Origin: Exiguobacterium antarcticum DSM 14480
Lineage (GTDB): Bacteria > Bacillota > Bacilli > Exiguobacteriales > Exiguobacteriaceae
NCBI RefSeq assembly: GCF_000685865.1
Contig: NZ_JMKS01000003.1
Span: 930,001-994,000 of the forward strand
Reading direction: 5' to 3'
Length of the DNA stretch: 64,000 nucleotides
This document shows, piece after piece, positions 1 to 7,142 of this stretch. The translations under genes were made by a program, and so were the position numbers. The notes under the pieces were generated by a model. It saw only the letters and a list, made by a program, of their open reading frames with translations, made no database searches and had not been told where the DNA came from. Positions within the stretch are counted from its first letter, which is position 1, and each line of letters starts with the position of its first letter.

Positions 1-159
1 GAATTTTTTTCAATATGTCTACCTCCTTTATTTCTCTTGTATTAGAATAGCATGTTCTTTTTTTAGCGATTCCTAAATTCTCCAAAACAATAAATGTTTT
101 CTGAATTTTCGACCCATTACATACATAATCATGCAATTATTTTTTTATAAAAACTTTTT

Positions 160-187
160 TTTACATTTTATAGGTTTGCGCTATAAT
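160..187 (+). promoter_or_regulatory. Sigma-A type promoter of the XRE regulator gene
   Basis: TTTACA at 160-165 and a perfect TATAAT at 182-187 are separated by 16 bases. They lie about 55 bases upstream of the regulator start codon. Assigned by consensus only. Confidence 0.6.
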
Positions 188-241
188 GAAAATGGTTATT
201 TAGTACTATATGCAAGGAATCAAGAATAGGAGTTGAGCCCT

Positions 242-661
242 GTGAAACGTGCGCTCGGAAAAAAAATCATGCAATTACGTAAACAACATCAATACACCCA
301 AAAACATTTGGCAGAGCGATGCGGAGAAACCGTCACATCGATTTCTGCCTACGAACGTGGTCAGCGTATGCCAAGTCCGCAAACATTGGAACGACTTGCA
401 CTTGCTTTGAACACGACAGTGATTGATCTGATTGACCCTCAGTATGTCCAACATCCTTCGTTGCAGGAGTTCATGGCTCAGTCTCTCGAGCCGACTCAAC
501 CACTTGATTTCAAACTCGTCCTAGAAGATGTCCTCGTCCACCTAACACTTTCGACCGAAGTCTATTTTGACGGGCGTCTACTTACTCAAGAAGTGCGGGA
601 CCAGATGGCAACGTCGATCAATCAAGCCTTGCAACAAGGATTACAATCAATCAAAGTTTAA
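242..661 (+). CDS. XRE-family helix-turn-helix transcriptional regulator
   Basis: Predicted 139-residue DNA-binding protein. Residues about 5-60 form a Cro/CI-type HTH (LRKQHQYTQKHLAERCGE, then TSISAYERGQRMPS), followed by a C-terminal region of about 75 residues that I do not recognise. I chose GTG at 242 because AGGAG at 228-232 sits 9 bases upstream; the in-frame TTG at 233 directly abuts that site and is unlikely. It is monocistronic, with its own promoter and a strong terminator just downstream. The class is clear; targets and ligand cannot be read from the sequence. Confidence 0.85.
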   Translation: MKRALGKKIMQLRKQHQYTQKHLAERCGETVTSISAYERGQRMPSPQTLERLALALNTTVIDLIDPQYVQHPSLQEFMAQSLEPTQPLDFKLVLEDVLVHLTLSTEVYFDGRLLTQEVRDQMATSINQALQQGLQSIKV

Positions 662-671
662 ATCCCAGCAC

Positions 672-727
672 AAAAACACGATGAGAAGCGAACAGGATTC
701 TTCCTGTACACGTCTCATCGTGTTTTT
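672..727. terminator. Bidirectional intrinsic terminator
   Basis: The arms AACACGATGAGA and TCTCATCGTGTT are followed by T-rich tracts on both strands. It lies between the converging XRE gene and the small leftward gene that ends at 737. Confidence 0.8.
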
Positions 728-736
728 TCATACACC

Positions 737-1054
737 TTAATCGGACTTCAAGACATGATGAATGTACAACTGTCCTTCTTCATATGTCGCTTCCATCATT
801 CGGCTAAAAAAAGGGGATTTCGATGTTTTTTCTGCCAAAAAAACGCGTTCAAAGCGACTATGTGCTTGACTGACAAAACTGAGTTTCAGTTCCCGTTCGG
901 TTGACTTGAACGTCAGATGCGTTCCGGTATGACCAAAAGCGTCCGGAAGAACTTGTTTCTCGATGAACCGAAACGTTTCTTCTGGAAACAATGCTGTGAT
1001 AAAGGATAAACAACTGGCTTGTAACGTTTTTGCTTGTGCCGTCTTCTCATCCAT
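737..1054 (-). CDS. Small protein of unknown function (105 aa)
   Basis: I do not recognise this protein. It is soluble, with no signal peptide or membrane segment, and mixed alpha/beta in character. A GGAGG sequence stands about 11 bases before the ATG. It is a single gene that shares a terminator with the convergent XRE gene. About 85 bases upstream is a 13-base perfect palindrome (CTAGTTAAACTAG, 1139-1151) that could be an operator. The clean RBS and start support a real gene. Confidence 0.6.
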   Translation of the reverse strand: MDEKTAQAKTLQASCLSFITALFPEETFRFIEKQVLPDAFGHTGTHLTFKSTERELKLSFVSQAHSRFERVFLAEKTSKSPFFSRMMEATYEEGQLYIHHVLKSD

Positions 1055-1138
1055 AATATCTACCTATCCTCCGTTTGTATGTTGGCATCGTAAAACTGAC
1101 TATTAAGTACTGCTTTCTTTAATACCCCACCTTTAGAC

Positions 1139-1151
1139 CTAGTTAAACTAG
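1139..1151. promoter_or_regulatory. Perfect 13-bp palindrome, possible operator
   Basis: CTAGTTAAACTAG reads the same on both strands around a central A/T. It lies between the leftward gene starting at 1054 and the terminator at 1193-1231, a position compatible with a regulator site for the 105-residue protein gene. No binding protein can be assigned. Confidence 0.3.
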
Positions 1152-1192
1152 TATTCAAAATATTTATATCCAATTTGAGGAATTTTTTTGTC

Positions 1193-1231
1193 AAAAAAGA
1201 TTCTGTGCCCGATGGACACAGAATCTTTTTC
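1193..1231 (-). terminator. Intrinsic terminator of the peptide-locus operon
   Basis: The arms AAAGATTCTGTG and CACAGAATCTTT enclose a loop of about 9 bases, and a T run follows on the minus strand. It lies 3 bases beyond the stop of the methyltransferase-like gene. Confidence 0.8.
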
Positions 1232-1233
1232 TT

Positions 1234-1977
1234 TCACCCGAGTTTATCCAACTCCAGAATAGTGACCGTTTTACCGGCGTATAAGGTTCGTCCAGTATAA
1301 CGGGACAGTTTCGCGAACTCAAATAATGTATCCGGCTCATACAGATGCTCGACCATGTAGCTGACCTTCTCATCCTCTCCTGATTTCAGATACAGATTAA
1401 AGATCAGTCGATTGTTGTCGACCTTCTGACCATAAAATAACGTACAATCTTGAATTCGTCGTGAAGCGATCGGTTGGACATGTTGTTTCAAATAGTTTGC
1501 ATTATGGATGTTGACGAGCAATTGTCCCTCTGTCGTCAACAGCTGTCGTACGTTTCGGAAAAACAATAACAGTTCTCCCCGTGAATATCGTGCAATCGTC
1601 GTTCCGGGTAAAACGATTTTATCAAAGGCACCGCTTCCCATCACATCAATCAGCTCATTACTCAGTCCATAGACGCGATTCAAATAACGAGAAGAAATTC
1701 CGGCGATCCGGTTCAGTTCCGGTTCGACGAGATAAAGATCGTACCCTTCCTGACATAAGGTATTAAATAAATTCGGTGAAAAGGCCCCATATAACAGAAC
1801 GCGATCTTCTTTTTGTAAGTAACGACGATACAACATCAATTCATCGATTTCCGGTAACGCGGATGTTTCTTGGTAAAGGGCGACGAACCGATCGTCAGCA
1901 AACAGATTATTGAGGACTTGAACACGTGAATAGCTCCCTTTTCGTGAAAACGGGCCAAATAATAATGGGTTATCCAT
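1234..1977 (-). CDS. Rossmann-fold, methyltransferase-like protein in the peptide operon
   Basis: 247 residues. The middle of the protein resembles a class I SAM-dependent methyltransferase. A motif I-like strand-loop (VLLYGAFSPN, residues about 79-88) is followed by an acidic strand end (LYLVEPE). Later comes a post-motif segment of the type LLTTEGQLLVNIHN, where such proteins have a strand after 'gG.l.i'. The usual GxGxG is not conserved, so cofactor binding is uncertain. The ATG overlaps the end of the 404-residue gene by 8 bases, with AAGGAG upstream, which indicates translational coupling. It is the last gene of a three-gene unit whose first gene encodes a 48-residue peptide; modification of that peptide is an inference from context only. 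Confidence 0.55.
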   Translation of the reverse strand: MDNPLLFGPFSRKGSYSRVQVLNNLFADDRFVALYQETSALPEIDELMLYRRYLQKEDRVLLYGAFSPNLFNTLCQEGYDLYLVEPELNRIAGISSRYLNRVYGLSNELIDVMGSGAFDKIVLPGTTIARYSRGELLLFFRNVRQLLTTEGQLLVNIHNANYLKQHVQPIASRRIQDCTLFYGQKVDNNRLIFNLYLKSGEDEKVSYMVEHLYEPDTLFEFAKLSRYTGRTLYAGKTVTILELDKLG

Positions 1978-3181
1978 GATAAATCAACTCCTTGTACGTC
2001 TGAATCGCTGCTTCATAGTCCGCACCGAGCCTTTCCGGCAACACATCAAACCGTTCCTTCTGATCTGCCTCGAGTATCGCGAGGAACACCTCATCCGTCT
2101 CAAACAACTGATTCGTCATCAATTCGAAGGCAAAACACCCTTCTGAATTTTGAATGCCGATCATGGACAATGGTCCAATCTTTCCATCCGTCCGGGGTAA
2201 CTCGAGTACGCTGTACGGTGTCACGAACTGACTTGTCCCCTGAAAGGCCGAGGCAAGCTGAAACAGGACAGGATACAGACTGATTTCCGGGTTTGGAGCC
2301 AAGGGATCCATTTGCATCTGTTGCCGTTCGCGTAACTGACAGACGTTTAAATCAAACGTCGAACTGAGTGAGATCCGTTTTCCGTAATCCGCGAATATCC
2401 CGTCACTACAGATGAATAAACGGTGCGAGACGGACATTCCGGCAAGTGTCGCATAATCCAGGATGCCAATATGGTGCGCGGGATTAGACACGACACTCGT
2501 CTCGTGCCACTGCTCCATCGTAGCTTGCAACGCCTCCCGTTCAAAAGTCGCCAAGCGCTCTTTGATAGGAAACGGCAACGTATCCGAAAACGCGAGCAGG
2601 ACCGGTGTCCGGCTCATCAGTTCGATGACCGGCAAGTCATGTCGGGTCGACTGATCGATATACAACAAACTGTTGATCGTCATTTGATCAAACAAGGAAG
2701 GTTCAATCGAATCCAGCAATGCGGTGTGTTCGACATACACGTGGCGTAACGGTTGTGGCTGACGAGTTGCTGTATCCGGATAGACTCCTGTGAACAAGGA
2801 CATCATCGCGTCCTGCAGTTCGATCGGTTGTTCGTGAATCATGGATACATCCAGTGGGACCTGTCGTCCTTCTAAGAAATACGGATCACCAAACAAGACA
2901 TCGCCTCGTTCATTCACCAAATGGAACTGGACATGTAACATACGTTGTTGTAAATAGGCGACGAGTCGTAAGGTCCGTTCACCCGGTCCACGCAAGATGA
3001 ACAGATAATGTTCAAACTCTTGAAAGTCCATATAGTCGAGTAAATCCAAAAAGGTATGCTGATCGTAATCATAACGATCCATTGAAAAACGGTGTTGCTC
3101 ACAAAATTGAACAAGCGCATCAGTAGGATCAAGTTGGTGGAGCCAGCCTTCACTTTCAGAAAGAATCGTTAGTCCGATCAT
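1970..3181 (-). CDS. Unknown 404-residue protein, central gene of the peptide operon
   Basis: I do not recognise the family. The first 110 residues look like an alpha/beta flavodoxin or B12-binding-like domain (alternating hydrophobic strands, DRYDYDQ), and the rest is mixed alpha/beta. No CxxxCxxC radical-SAM motif, ATP-grasp signature, signal peptide or membrane segment is visible. I chose the ATG at 3181 because AAAGGAG is 7 bases upstream; an in-frame ATG at 3187 is almost on top of the RBS. The gene lies 82 bases after the 48-residue peptide gene and overlaps the methyltransferase-like gene. The tight pairing of the two larger genes suggests they work together, possibly as peptide maturation proteins. 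That is inference. Confidence 0.55.
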   Translation of the reverse strand: MIGLTILSESEGWLHQLDPTDALVQFCEQHRFSMDRYDYDQHTFLDLLDYMDFQEFEHYLFILRGPGERTLRLVAYLQQRMLHVQFHLVNERGDVLFGDPYFLEGRQVPLDVSMIHEQPIELQDAMMSLFTGVYPDTATRQPQPLRHVYVEHTALLDSIEPSLFDQMTINSLLYIDQSTRHDLPVIELMSRTPVLLAFSDTLPFPIKERLATFEREALQATMEQWHETSVVSNPAHHIGILDYATLAGMSVSHRLFICSDGIFADYGKRISLSSTFDLNVCQLRERQQMQMDPLAPNPEISLYPVLFQLASAFQGTSQFVTPYSVLELPRTDGKIGPLSMIGIQNSEGCFAFELMTNQLFETDEVFLAILEADQKERFDVLPERLGADYEAAIQTYKELIYHG

Positions 3182-3263
3182 GTCCATGCTCCTTTCAGTA
3201 GATGATTTTAAAAAAGGGCTTCAGACCTTTGACGGAATGAAGCCACGTCGTCGAGAGACGTTA

Positions 3264-3410
3264 TTATGAAGTTTTGAGTTCGCGTTTCGCCGGTGGTTTG
3301 ATCCGGTCCATTTCTCGACTAGTTAAGGGTGCGACCGAGACGTTAGCAGCATTTAAGCACCAGCCGTAAGACGTCATCGTCCGGCGCGATTCTTTAAAGG
3401 TGAAGTTCAT
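3264..3410 (-). CDS. 48-residue peptide, candidate precursor of a modified peptide
   Basis: A short open frame with AAAGGGG 8 bases before the ATG. It starts MNFTFKESRR, has a central segment TSYGWCLNAANVSVAPL, and ends in a Lys/Arg/Pro-rich tail (KPPAKRELKTS). It has one Cys, one Trp and one Tyr close together and no hydrophobic signal sequence, so it is not a typical class II bacteriocin. Position first in an operon with two unrecognised enzyme-like genes, and divergent from a peptide-sensing regulator, is the usual layout for a ribosomally made, modified peptide (RiPP). An alternative is a leader peptide or a small regulatory protein. Confidence 0.5.
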   Translation of the reverse strand: MNFTFKESRRTMTSYGWCLNAANVSVAPLTSREMDRIKPPAKRELKTS

Positions 3411-3476
3411 AGGAGTTACCCCTTTCTTTCGGATAAAATGGTGGACAACACGTTGACGAATTTTCGAAGTAAAAAC

Positions 3477-3506
3477 TTGGTATCGGACACCTTTCCCTTT
3501 TATAAT
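3477..3506 (+). promoter_or_regulatory. Promoter of the HTH-TPR regulator gene
   Basis: TTGGTA at 3477-3482 and TATAAT at 3501-3506 are separated by 18 bases, 50 bases before the ATG at 3557. A short inverted motif CGAA-TT-TTCG lies upstream in the region shared with the divergent peptide operon. Confidence 0.5.
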
Positions 3507-3556
3507 AAGAAAGGTATCGTTTTCTCAAATCCACTGGACAGAAAGGACAGAACCCG

Positions 3557-4444
3557 ATGGATCAATTCACGTCACCGCAGATTGGTCTTGCCCTTCGCCG
3601 CCTTCGGAAGAAACACAATCTGACTCAGAAGGATTTGGCGAACGGAATTTGCAGCCAAGCGGAAATCAGTAAGATTGAAAGTGGAACACATTCTCCGACC
3701 GTTGATTTGCTCTATGCACTTTCAGTAAGACTACAAGTTCCATTAACAACGTTTTTAAATCAGTCTAATACACTTGAAACAATCAAAATTATTGACGACG
3801 AATTATTAACTAAATTTCAAAATAAAAAATATGAAGAAATTTTTCGATTATCAAAAAAAAATATAGAGCATCTGGATAAAAGCGAAGAATTGAGATCTTT
3901 GTATTCTTTTTATTTACACTTAAGTGCATTTAGATTACGTAAAATTGATTATCGAACTTGTATTATTCAATTACAACGTTTATCAGATAACTATATTAAG
4001 ATCTATTATTCACCTAAAATGTTATTTCGTATAAAATCTTCAATTGCTACGATTTACCAAGAAAACAGTAATTTTTTATACAGTTTAAAAACATATGAAG
4101 AATTACTTTCGTTTAGCTTTGACAGCGAAGAACTGTTAGTAGAGAAAATTCGATTGCTATATAACATTTCAAAGATACTAGTTTCTTTAGCTAAATATGA
4201 GAGGGCTCTCAATTATGTTAAAGAAGGAATATATTTAAGTTTAAGATTTAAGGATATGTCTTTGTTAGGCCAACTTTTTTATCAAAAAGGGTACATTTTA
4301 GAAATGTCAGGTTCAACCTTATATGATATTAATGATGCCTACCAGAAAGCTTATACACTATTCGATATCTTAGGAATGGAAGAATATAAGCAGATTCTCA
4401 TACAAAATAATAAAGTAACAATGCCTTATCATAGTAAGGAGTAA
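3557..4444 (+). CDS. HTH-TPR transcriptional regulator, PlcR/NprR-like (RRNPP type)
   Basis: 295 residues. Residues about 8-65 form an XRE HTH (LRKKHNLTQKDLANGICSQAE, then KIESGTHSPTVDLLYAL). The remaining ~225 residues are helical repeats with the spacing of TPR units, as in PlcR, which has a similar length. Known members bind short imported peptides through the TPR domain and switch DNA binding. It is divergent from the 48-residue peptide operon and convergent with the repeat-peptide gene 31 bases downstream. The first ~220 bases have the GC-balanced codon use of the surrounding genome, but from about 3770 the codons become strongly AT-rich, suggesting the sensor half was replaced by recombination. 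The class call is firm; the cognate peptide is inferred. Confidence 0.85.
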   Translation: MDQFTSPQIGLALRRLRKKHNLTQKDLANGICSQAEISKIESGTHSPTVDLLYALSVRLQVPLTTFLNQSNTLETIKIIDDELLTKFQNKKYEEIFRLSKKNIEHLDKSEELRSLYSFYLHLSAFRLRKIDYRTCIIQLQRLSDNYIKIYYSPKMLFRIKSSIATIYQENSNFLYSLKTYEELLSFSFDSEELLVEKIRLLYNISKILVSLAKYERALNYVKEGIYLSLRFKDMSLLGQLFYQKGYILEMSGSTLYDINDAYQKAYTLFDILGMEEYKQILIQNNKVTMPYHSKE

Positions 4445-4474
4445 TTTTTTTATTCTCTATTCTCCCACAGAGTA

Positions 4475-4909
4475 TCATCCTAATTTTTTTATCGAATGCT
4501 TTGGTGGAAGAAGGTCTTTTGCTATCTGCTTCACAGCGTGTTCTGGTGGGAGAAGATCTTTCGCTACCTGCTTCACGGCATGTTCTGGCGGGAGAAGGTC
4601 TTTCGCTACCTGCTTCACGGCATGTTCTGGTGGGAGAAGGTCTTTCGCTACCTGCTTCACGGCATGTTCTGGTGGGAGAAGATCTTTCGCTACCTGCTTC
4701 ACGGCATGTTCTGGTGGGAGAAGATCTTTCGCTACCTGCTTCACGGCATGTTCTGGTGGGAGAAGATCTTTCGCTACCTGCTTCACGGCATGTTCTGGTG
4801 GGAGAAGGTCTTTCCCAAACGATGAGACATTTGAAGTATTTGCAATTCCTAAACCTAACATAAGGAATGTACTTCCACTTAATAAAATTAATTTCTTTTT
4901 TAAGTTCAT
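4475..4909 (-). CDS. Exported peptide precursor with eight 14-residue repeats, candidate multi-copy pheromone
   Basis: 144 residues. It has a short basic N-terminus (MNLKKK), a hydrophobic core (LILLSGSTFLMLGLGIA) and a polar stretch, then eight back-to-back copies of KDLLPPEHAVKQVA. Copies 1-6 are identical, copy 7 has I for V, and copy 8 is diverged (KDLLPPKHSIKKLG). The protein ends exactly with the last copy. I chose ATG at 4909 because AGGAGG (4919-4924) is 9 bases upstream; the in-frame TTG at 4918 touches it. Signal plus tandem peptide units, next to an HTH-TPR peptide-sensor gene, fits a precursor releasing many copies of one signalling peptide. A repetitive surface or antimicrobial peptide is possible. 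Confidence 0.7.
   Translation of the reverse strand: MNLKKKLILLSGSTFLMLGLGIANTSNVSSFGKDLLPPEHAVKQVAKDLLPPEHAVKQVAKDLLPPEHAVKQVAKDLLPPEHAVKQVAKDLLPPEHAVKQVAKDLLPPEHAVKQVAKDLLPPEHAVKQIAKDLLPPKHSIKKLG
4478..4813. repeat. Eight tandem 42-bp repeats inside the peptide-precursor gene
   Basis: The array is contiguous with no spacers and in phase with the 14-residue protein unit. Copies differ at only a few bases except the last one (lowest coordinates). Because 42 is divisible by three, other frames also stay open through the array; those frames are not genes. Confidence 0.95.
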
Positions 4910-4977
4910 AATTAACAACCTCCTAATTTTTTTGTCTAGCTTTGTAACAACATCATATATCCTTAGACCCCCTTCGG

Positions 4978-5060
4978 ATATTCGAATACGAATATTTCAC
5001 TCATTTTGCACATTATTTACACTTAATGTATCTTTCGACCTAGGTCTTAGGTCACTAAAC
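4978..5060. promoter_or_regulatory. Upstream region of the repeat-peptide gene with inverted repeats
   Basis: Two dyads are visible: ATATTCG-AATA-CGAATAT near 4978-4996, and GACCTA-ggtct-TAGGTC near 5039-5055. The first shares the core ACGAAT-TTCG-like sequence with the region upstream of the 48-residue peptide operon, so it may be the operator of the HTH-TPR regulator. No strong -35/-10 pair stands out. The rest of 4925-5160 holds no gene I can support. Confidence 0.3.
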
Positions 5061-5161
5061 GTGTATCTTTTTTACATTTAATCCGACTTTATGTCGAATG
5101 CGTGTATAAAAATAGATTTTTTAGAATATTCTTTCATTCCGTTTTAATTGGCTCATGACCT

Positions 5162-5209
5162 AAAAAACCCGCTCTGTTTGCATTTAAGCAAACGAAACGG
5201 GTTCCTTTT
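5162..5209. terminator. Intrinsic terminator
   Basis: The hairpin pairs AACCCG with CGGGTT, with inner arms GTTTGC/GCAAAC, flanked by A and T runs so it can act on either strand. It lies directly after the stop of the leftward 57-residue gene. Confidence 0.75.
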
Positions 5210-5382
5210 TATTTTGATGAACGGCGCAGCACAATGAAATATCCTACTCCCAGCAGGACGACCAGCCCAAGCAAGACGCTACTGATCGTTGTCCGGGCAG
5301 GTGATTCCGGTATCCAAATCCCGATTGTAAGATTGATTGCCGCAATCAGCAATACGAGCCATACGATGGTTTTTGGTCTCAT
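5209..5382 (-). CDS. Small two-segment membrane protein (57 aa)
   Basis: Start MRPKTIVWLV, chosen because AGGAGG precedes this ATG by 5 bases. Two hydrophobic segments (residues about 4-22 and 30-50) are separated by a short loop WIPESPARTT, and the basic tail is RRSSK. This matches an integral hairpin membrane protein with both ends inside. No family recognised. It is monocistronic, divergent from the LOG-family gene. Confidence 0.6.
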   Translation of the reverse strand: MRPKTIVWLVLLIAAINLTIGIWIPESPARTTISSVLLGLVVLLGVGYFIVLRRSSK

Positions 5383-5512
5383 CTTTTCCTCCTTCACTTT
5401 GACGTGTTTCTACCTAATCATTTTCGTGATAACGTTACAAAATCCCTCTTATTCGAACTGTCTTGATATGATATGTTGACAGAAGACGATTTTTAACAAG
5501 GAGGACATAAGA

Positions 5513-6094
5513 ATGAAAAAGCTTGCAGTGTTTTGTGGTTCAAAAGACGGAGCAACACCGATTTTCCGGGAAGCAGCGACGACGCTCGGTACAGCCCTTG
5601 CTCACCAAAAACTCGATCTCGTCTATGGTGGTTCACGCGTCGGAACGATGGGGGCTGTCGCCGATGCCGTACTCGCAGCAAACGGACAAGCAATCGGAGT
5701 TCTCCCCCACTTCTTACAGGAAAAAGAGATTGCCCATCCCGATCTAACGGAACTCCATCTCGTGGAATCGATGCACGACCGAAAAGCGAAGATGGCTGAA
5801 CTTGCGGACGGCTTCATCATTCTACCGGGTGGTCCCGGAACGATGGAAGAATTTTTTGAAGTCTTTACCTGGGCTCAGCTCGGCTTACATGAAAAACCGT
5901 GTGGTATTTTAAACATCGACGGTTATTATGACCCGCTCGTCACGCTGTTCCAACAGATGGAAACACAGGGATTTTTGATTCCAGAACATGCTTCGATGCT
6001 GCTGGTCGAATCGGAACCGGAACGATTACTCGAACGGTTCCGTACGTATACGGCACCCCACGTAAAAACCTACATGAATACGAAACAAACCTGA
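5513..6094 (+). CDS. LOG-family protein (TIGR00730 type, Rossmann fold nucleotide hydrolase)
   Basis: 193 residues, the usual length for the family. The N-terminus (KKLAVFCGS, then YGGSRVGTMGAVA) and the conserved PGGPGTMEE motif (residues 105-113) are clear. Characterised relatives are cytokinin riboside 5'-monophosphate phosphoribohydrolases, which release a base from a nucleoside monophosphate; in bacteria the physiological substrate is often unknown. AAGGAGG lies 9 bases before the ATG. Single gene, cytoplasmic, with a terminator shared with the convergent galU. Confidence 0.9.
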   Translation: MKKLAVFCGSKDGATPIFREAATTLGTALAHQKLDLVYGGSRVGTMGAVADAVLAANGQAIGVLPHFLQEKEIAHPDLTELHLVESMHDRKAKMAELADGFIILPGGPGTMEEFFEVFTWAQLGLHEKPCGILNIDGYYDPLVTLFQQMETQGFLIPEHASMLLVESEPERLLERFRTYTAPHVKTYMNTKQT

Positions 6095-6107
6095 CTGATG
6101 TCGACTC

Positions 6108-6150
6108 AACAACAAAGCTCACTGACGAGCTTTGTTGTTTTTGTTTTTTT
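6108..6150. terminator. Bidirectional intrinsic terminator
   Basis: The arms AACAACAAAGCTC and GAGCTTTGTTGTT enclose a 5-base loop and are followed by T-rich sequence. It separates the LOG-family gene from the convergent galU. Confidence 0.85.
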
Positions 6151-7027
6151 AGTCCGTCCAGCTTTCGACGTGGTGACGTAACAAGGCTCTGACATCCGCT
6201 TGAATCTCTGGATCTTCGAGTGCAAAGGCAAGTGTCGTTTCGACGTAACCCATCTTTTCTCCGACATCAAAACGTCTCCCGTCGATCTCGTAACCGTAGA
6301 CGTTTTCTTGTCCATTCAAACGTTCGATCGCGTCCGTCAGCTGGATTTCACCACCAGCCCCCGCTTCCTGATTGGCGAGGAACTCAAAAATCGTTGGTGT
6401 CAGGATATACCGTCCGATGATGGCCATGTTGGAAGGTGACGTTCCTTGTGCTGGCTTCTCGACGAACTGTCGGACCTGATAACGGCGTCCGGTCTGATTC
6501 AGTGGATCAATGATGCCGTAGCGGTGGGTGTCTTCTGTCGGAACGTGCCGGACCCCGACGACCGATGCGTCAAGTTCTTCATACTGATTCATCAGTTGTT
6601 TGAGACCAGGTTCTTCCGAGACGATGATATCGTCACCGAGTAAGACGGCAAACGGTTCGTCACCGATAAAATGACGGGCACTCCAAATCGCGTGTCCGAG
6701 TCCTTTTGGTTCTTTTTGGCGGATATAATGAATCTCAGCCATCGTCGTCGAGGCATCCACTTCTTTTAACAATTCGAGTTTTCCTTTTTCTCGCAAAATG
6801 TTTTCAAGTTCCGGTGCATGATCAAAATGATCCTCAATCGCTCGTTTGTTTCGTCCCGAGACGATGATGATCTGTTCGATCCCCGAAGCGACCGCTTCCT
6901 CGACGATGTATTGAATCGTTGGTTTCGTCAAGATCGGCAACATCTCTTTCGGCATCGCTTTTGTCGCCGGCAGGAACCTCGTCCCGAGTCCCGCTGCCGG
7001 GATGATGGCTTTTCTGATTTTTTTCAT
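6149..7027 (-). CDS. galU: UTP-glucose-1-phosphate uridylyltransferase (first copy)
   Basis: 292 residues. Makes UDP-glucose from UTP and glucose-1-phosphate. The nucleotide-binding start [19 protein letters not shown], then [10 protein letters not shown], and the later VEKP and GEIQLTDAI segments are typical of GalU/GtaB. It lies directly downstream of tagG-tagH in the same direction, so a role in UDP-glucose supply for teichoic acid glycosylation or glycolipids is likely. A second galU copy opens the exopolysaccharide operon at about 46-47 kb; the two are clearly paralogous but not identical. Confidence 0.95.
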   Translation of the reverse strand: MKKIRKAIIPAAGLGTRFLPATKAMPKEMLPILTKPTIQYIVEEAVASGIEQIIIVSGRNKRAIEDHFDHAPELENILREKGKLELLKEVDASTTMAEIHYIRQKEPKGLGHAIWSARHFIGDEPFAVLLGDDIIVSEEPGLKQLMNQYEELDASVVGVRHVPTEDTHRYGIIDPLNQTGRRYQVRQFVEKPAQGTSPSNMAIIGRYILTPTIFEFLANQEAGAGGEIQLTDAIERLNGQENVYGYEIDGRRFDVGEKMGYVETTLAFALEDPEIQADVRALLRHHVESWTD

Positions 7028-7102
7028 GACAGCCCTCCGCTCATGTACTTACTTCTACTTGTTCTTATTTCTTTTTTCTAGTAGCTATTCCCTGTTTTCA
7101 TC

Positions 7103-7137
7103 AAGAAAAAGACCATGAACGATCACGTCCATGGTCT
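7103..7137 (-). terminator. Intrinsic terminator after tagH
   Basis: The arms AGACCATG/CATGGTCT enclose a 12-base loop, followed on the minus strand by TTTTTC. It lies between tagH and galU, so galU probably has its own promoter or is read through. Confidence 0.65.
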
Positions 7138-7142
7138 CTCTA

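Noticed and set aside
1970-3181. Radical SAM enzyme assignment for the 404-residue protein
   Set aside because: Its context would fit, but there is no CxxxCxxC motif and no SPASM-type cysteine cluster in the sequence.
4478-4813. Tandem 42-bp repeats as a CRISPR array, and the long plus-strand frames through them as genes
   Set aside because: The copies are contiguous without spacers and in phase with a signal-bearing minus-strand protein that has an ideal RBS. The plus-strand frames stay open only because the unit length is divisible by three; they have no RBS.
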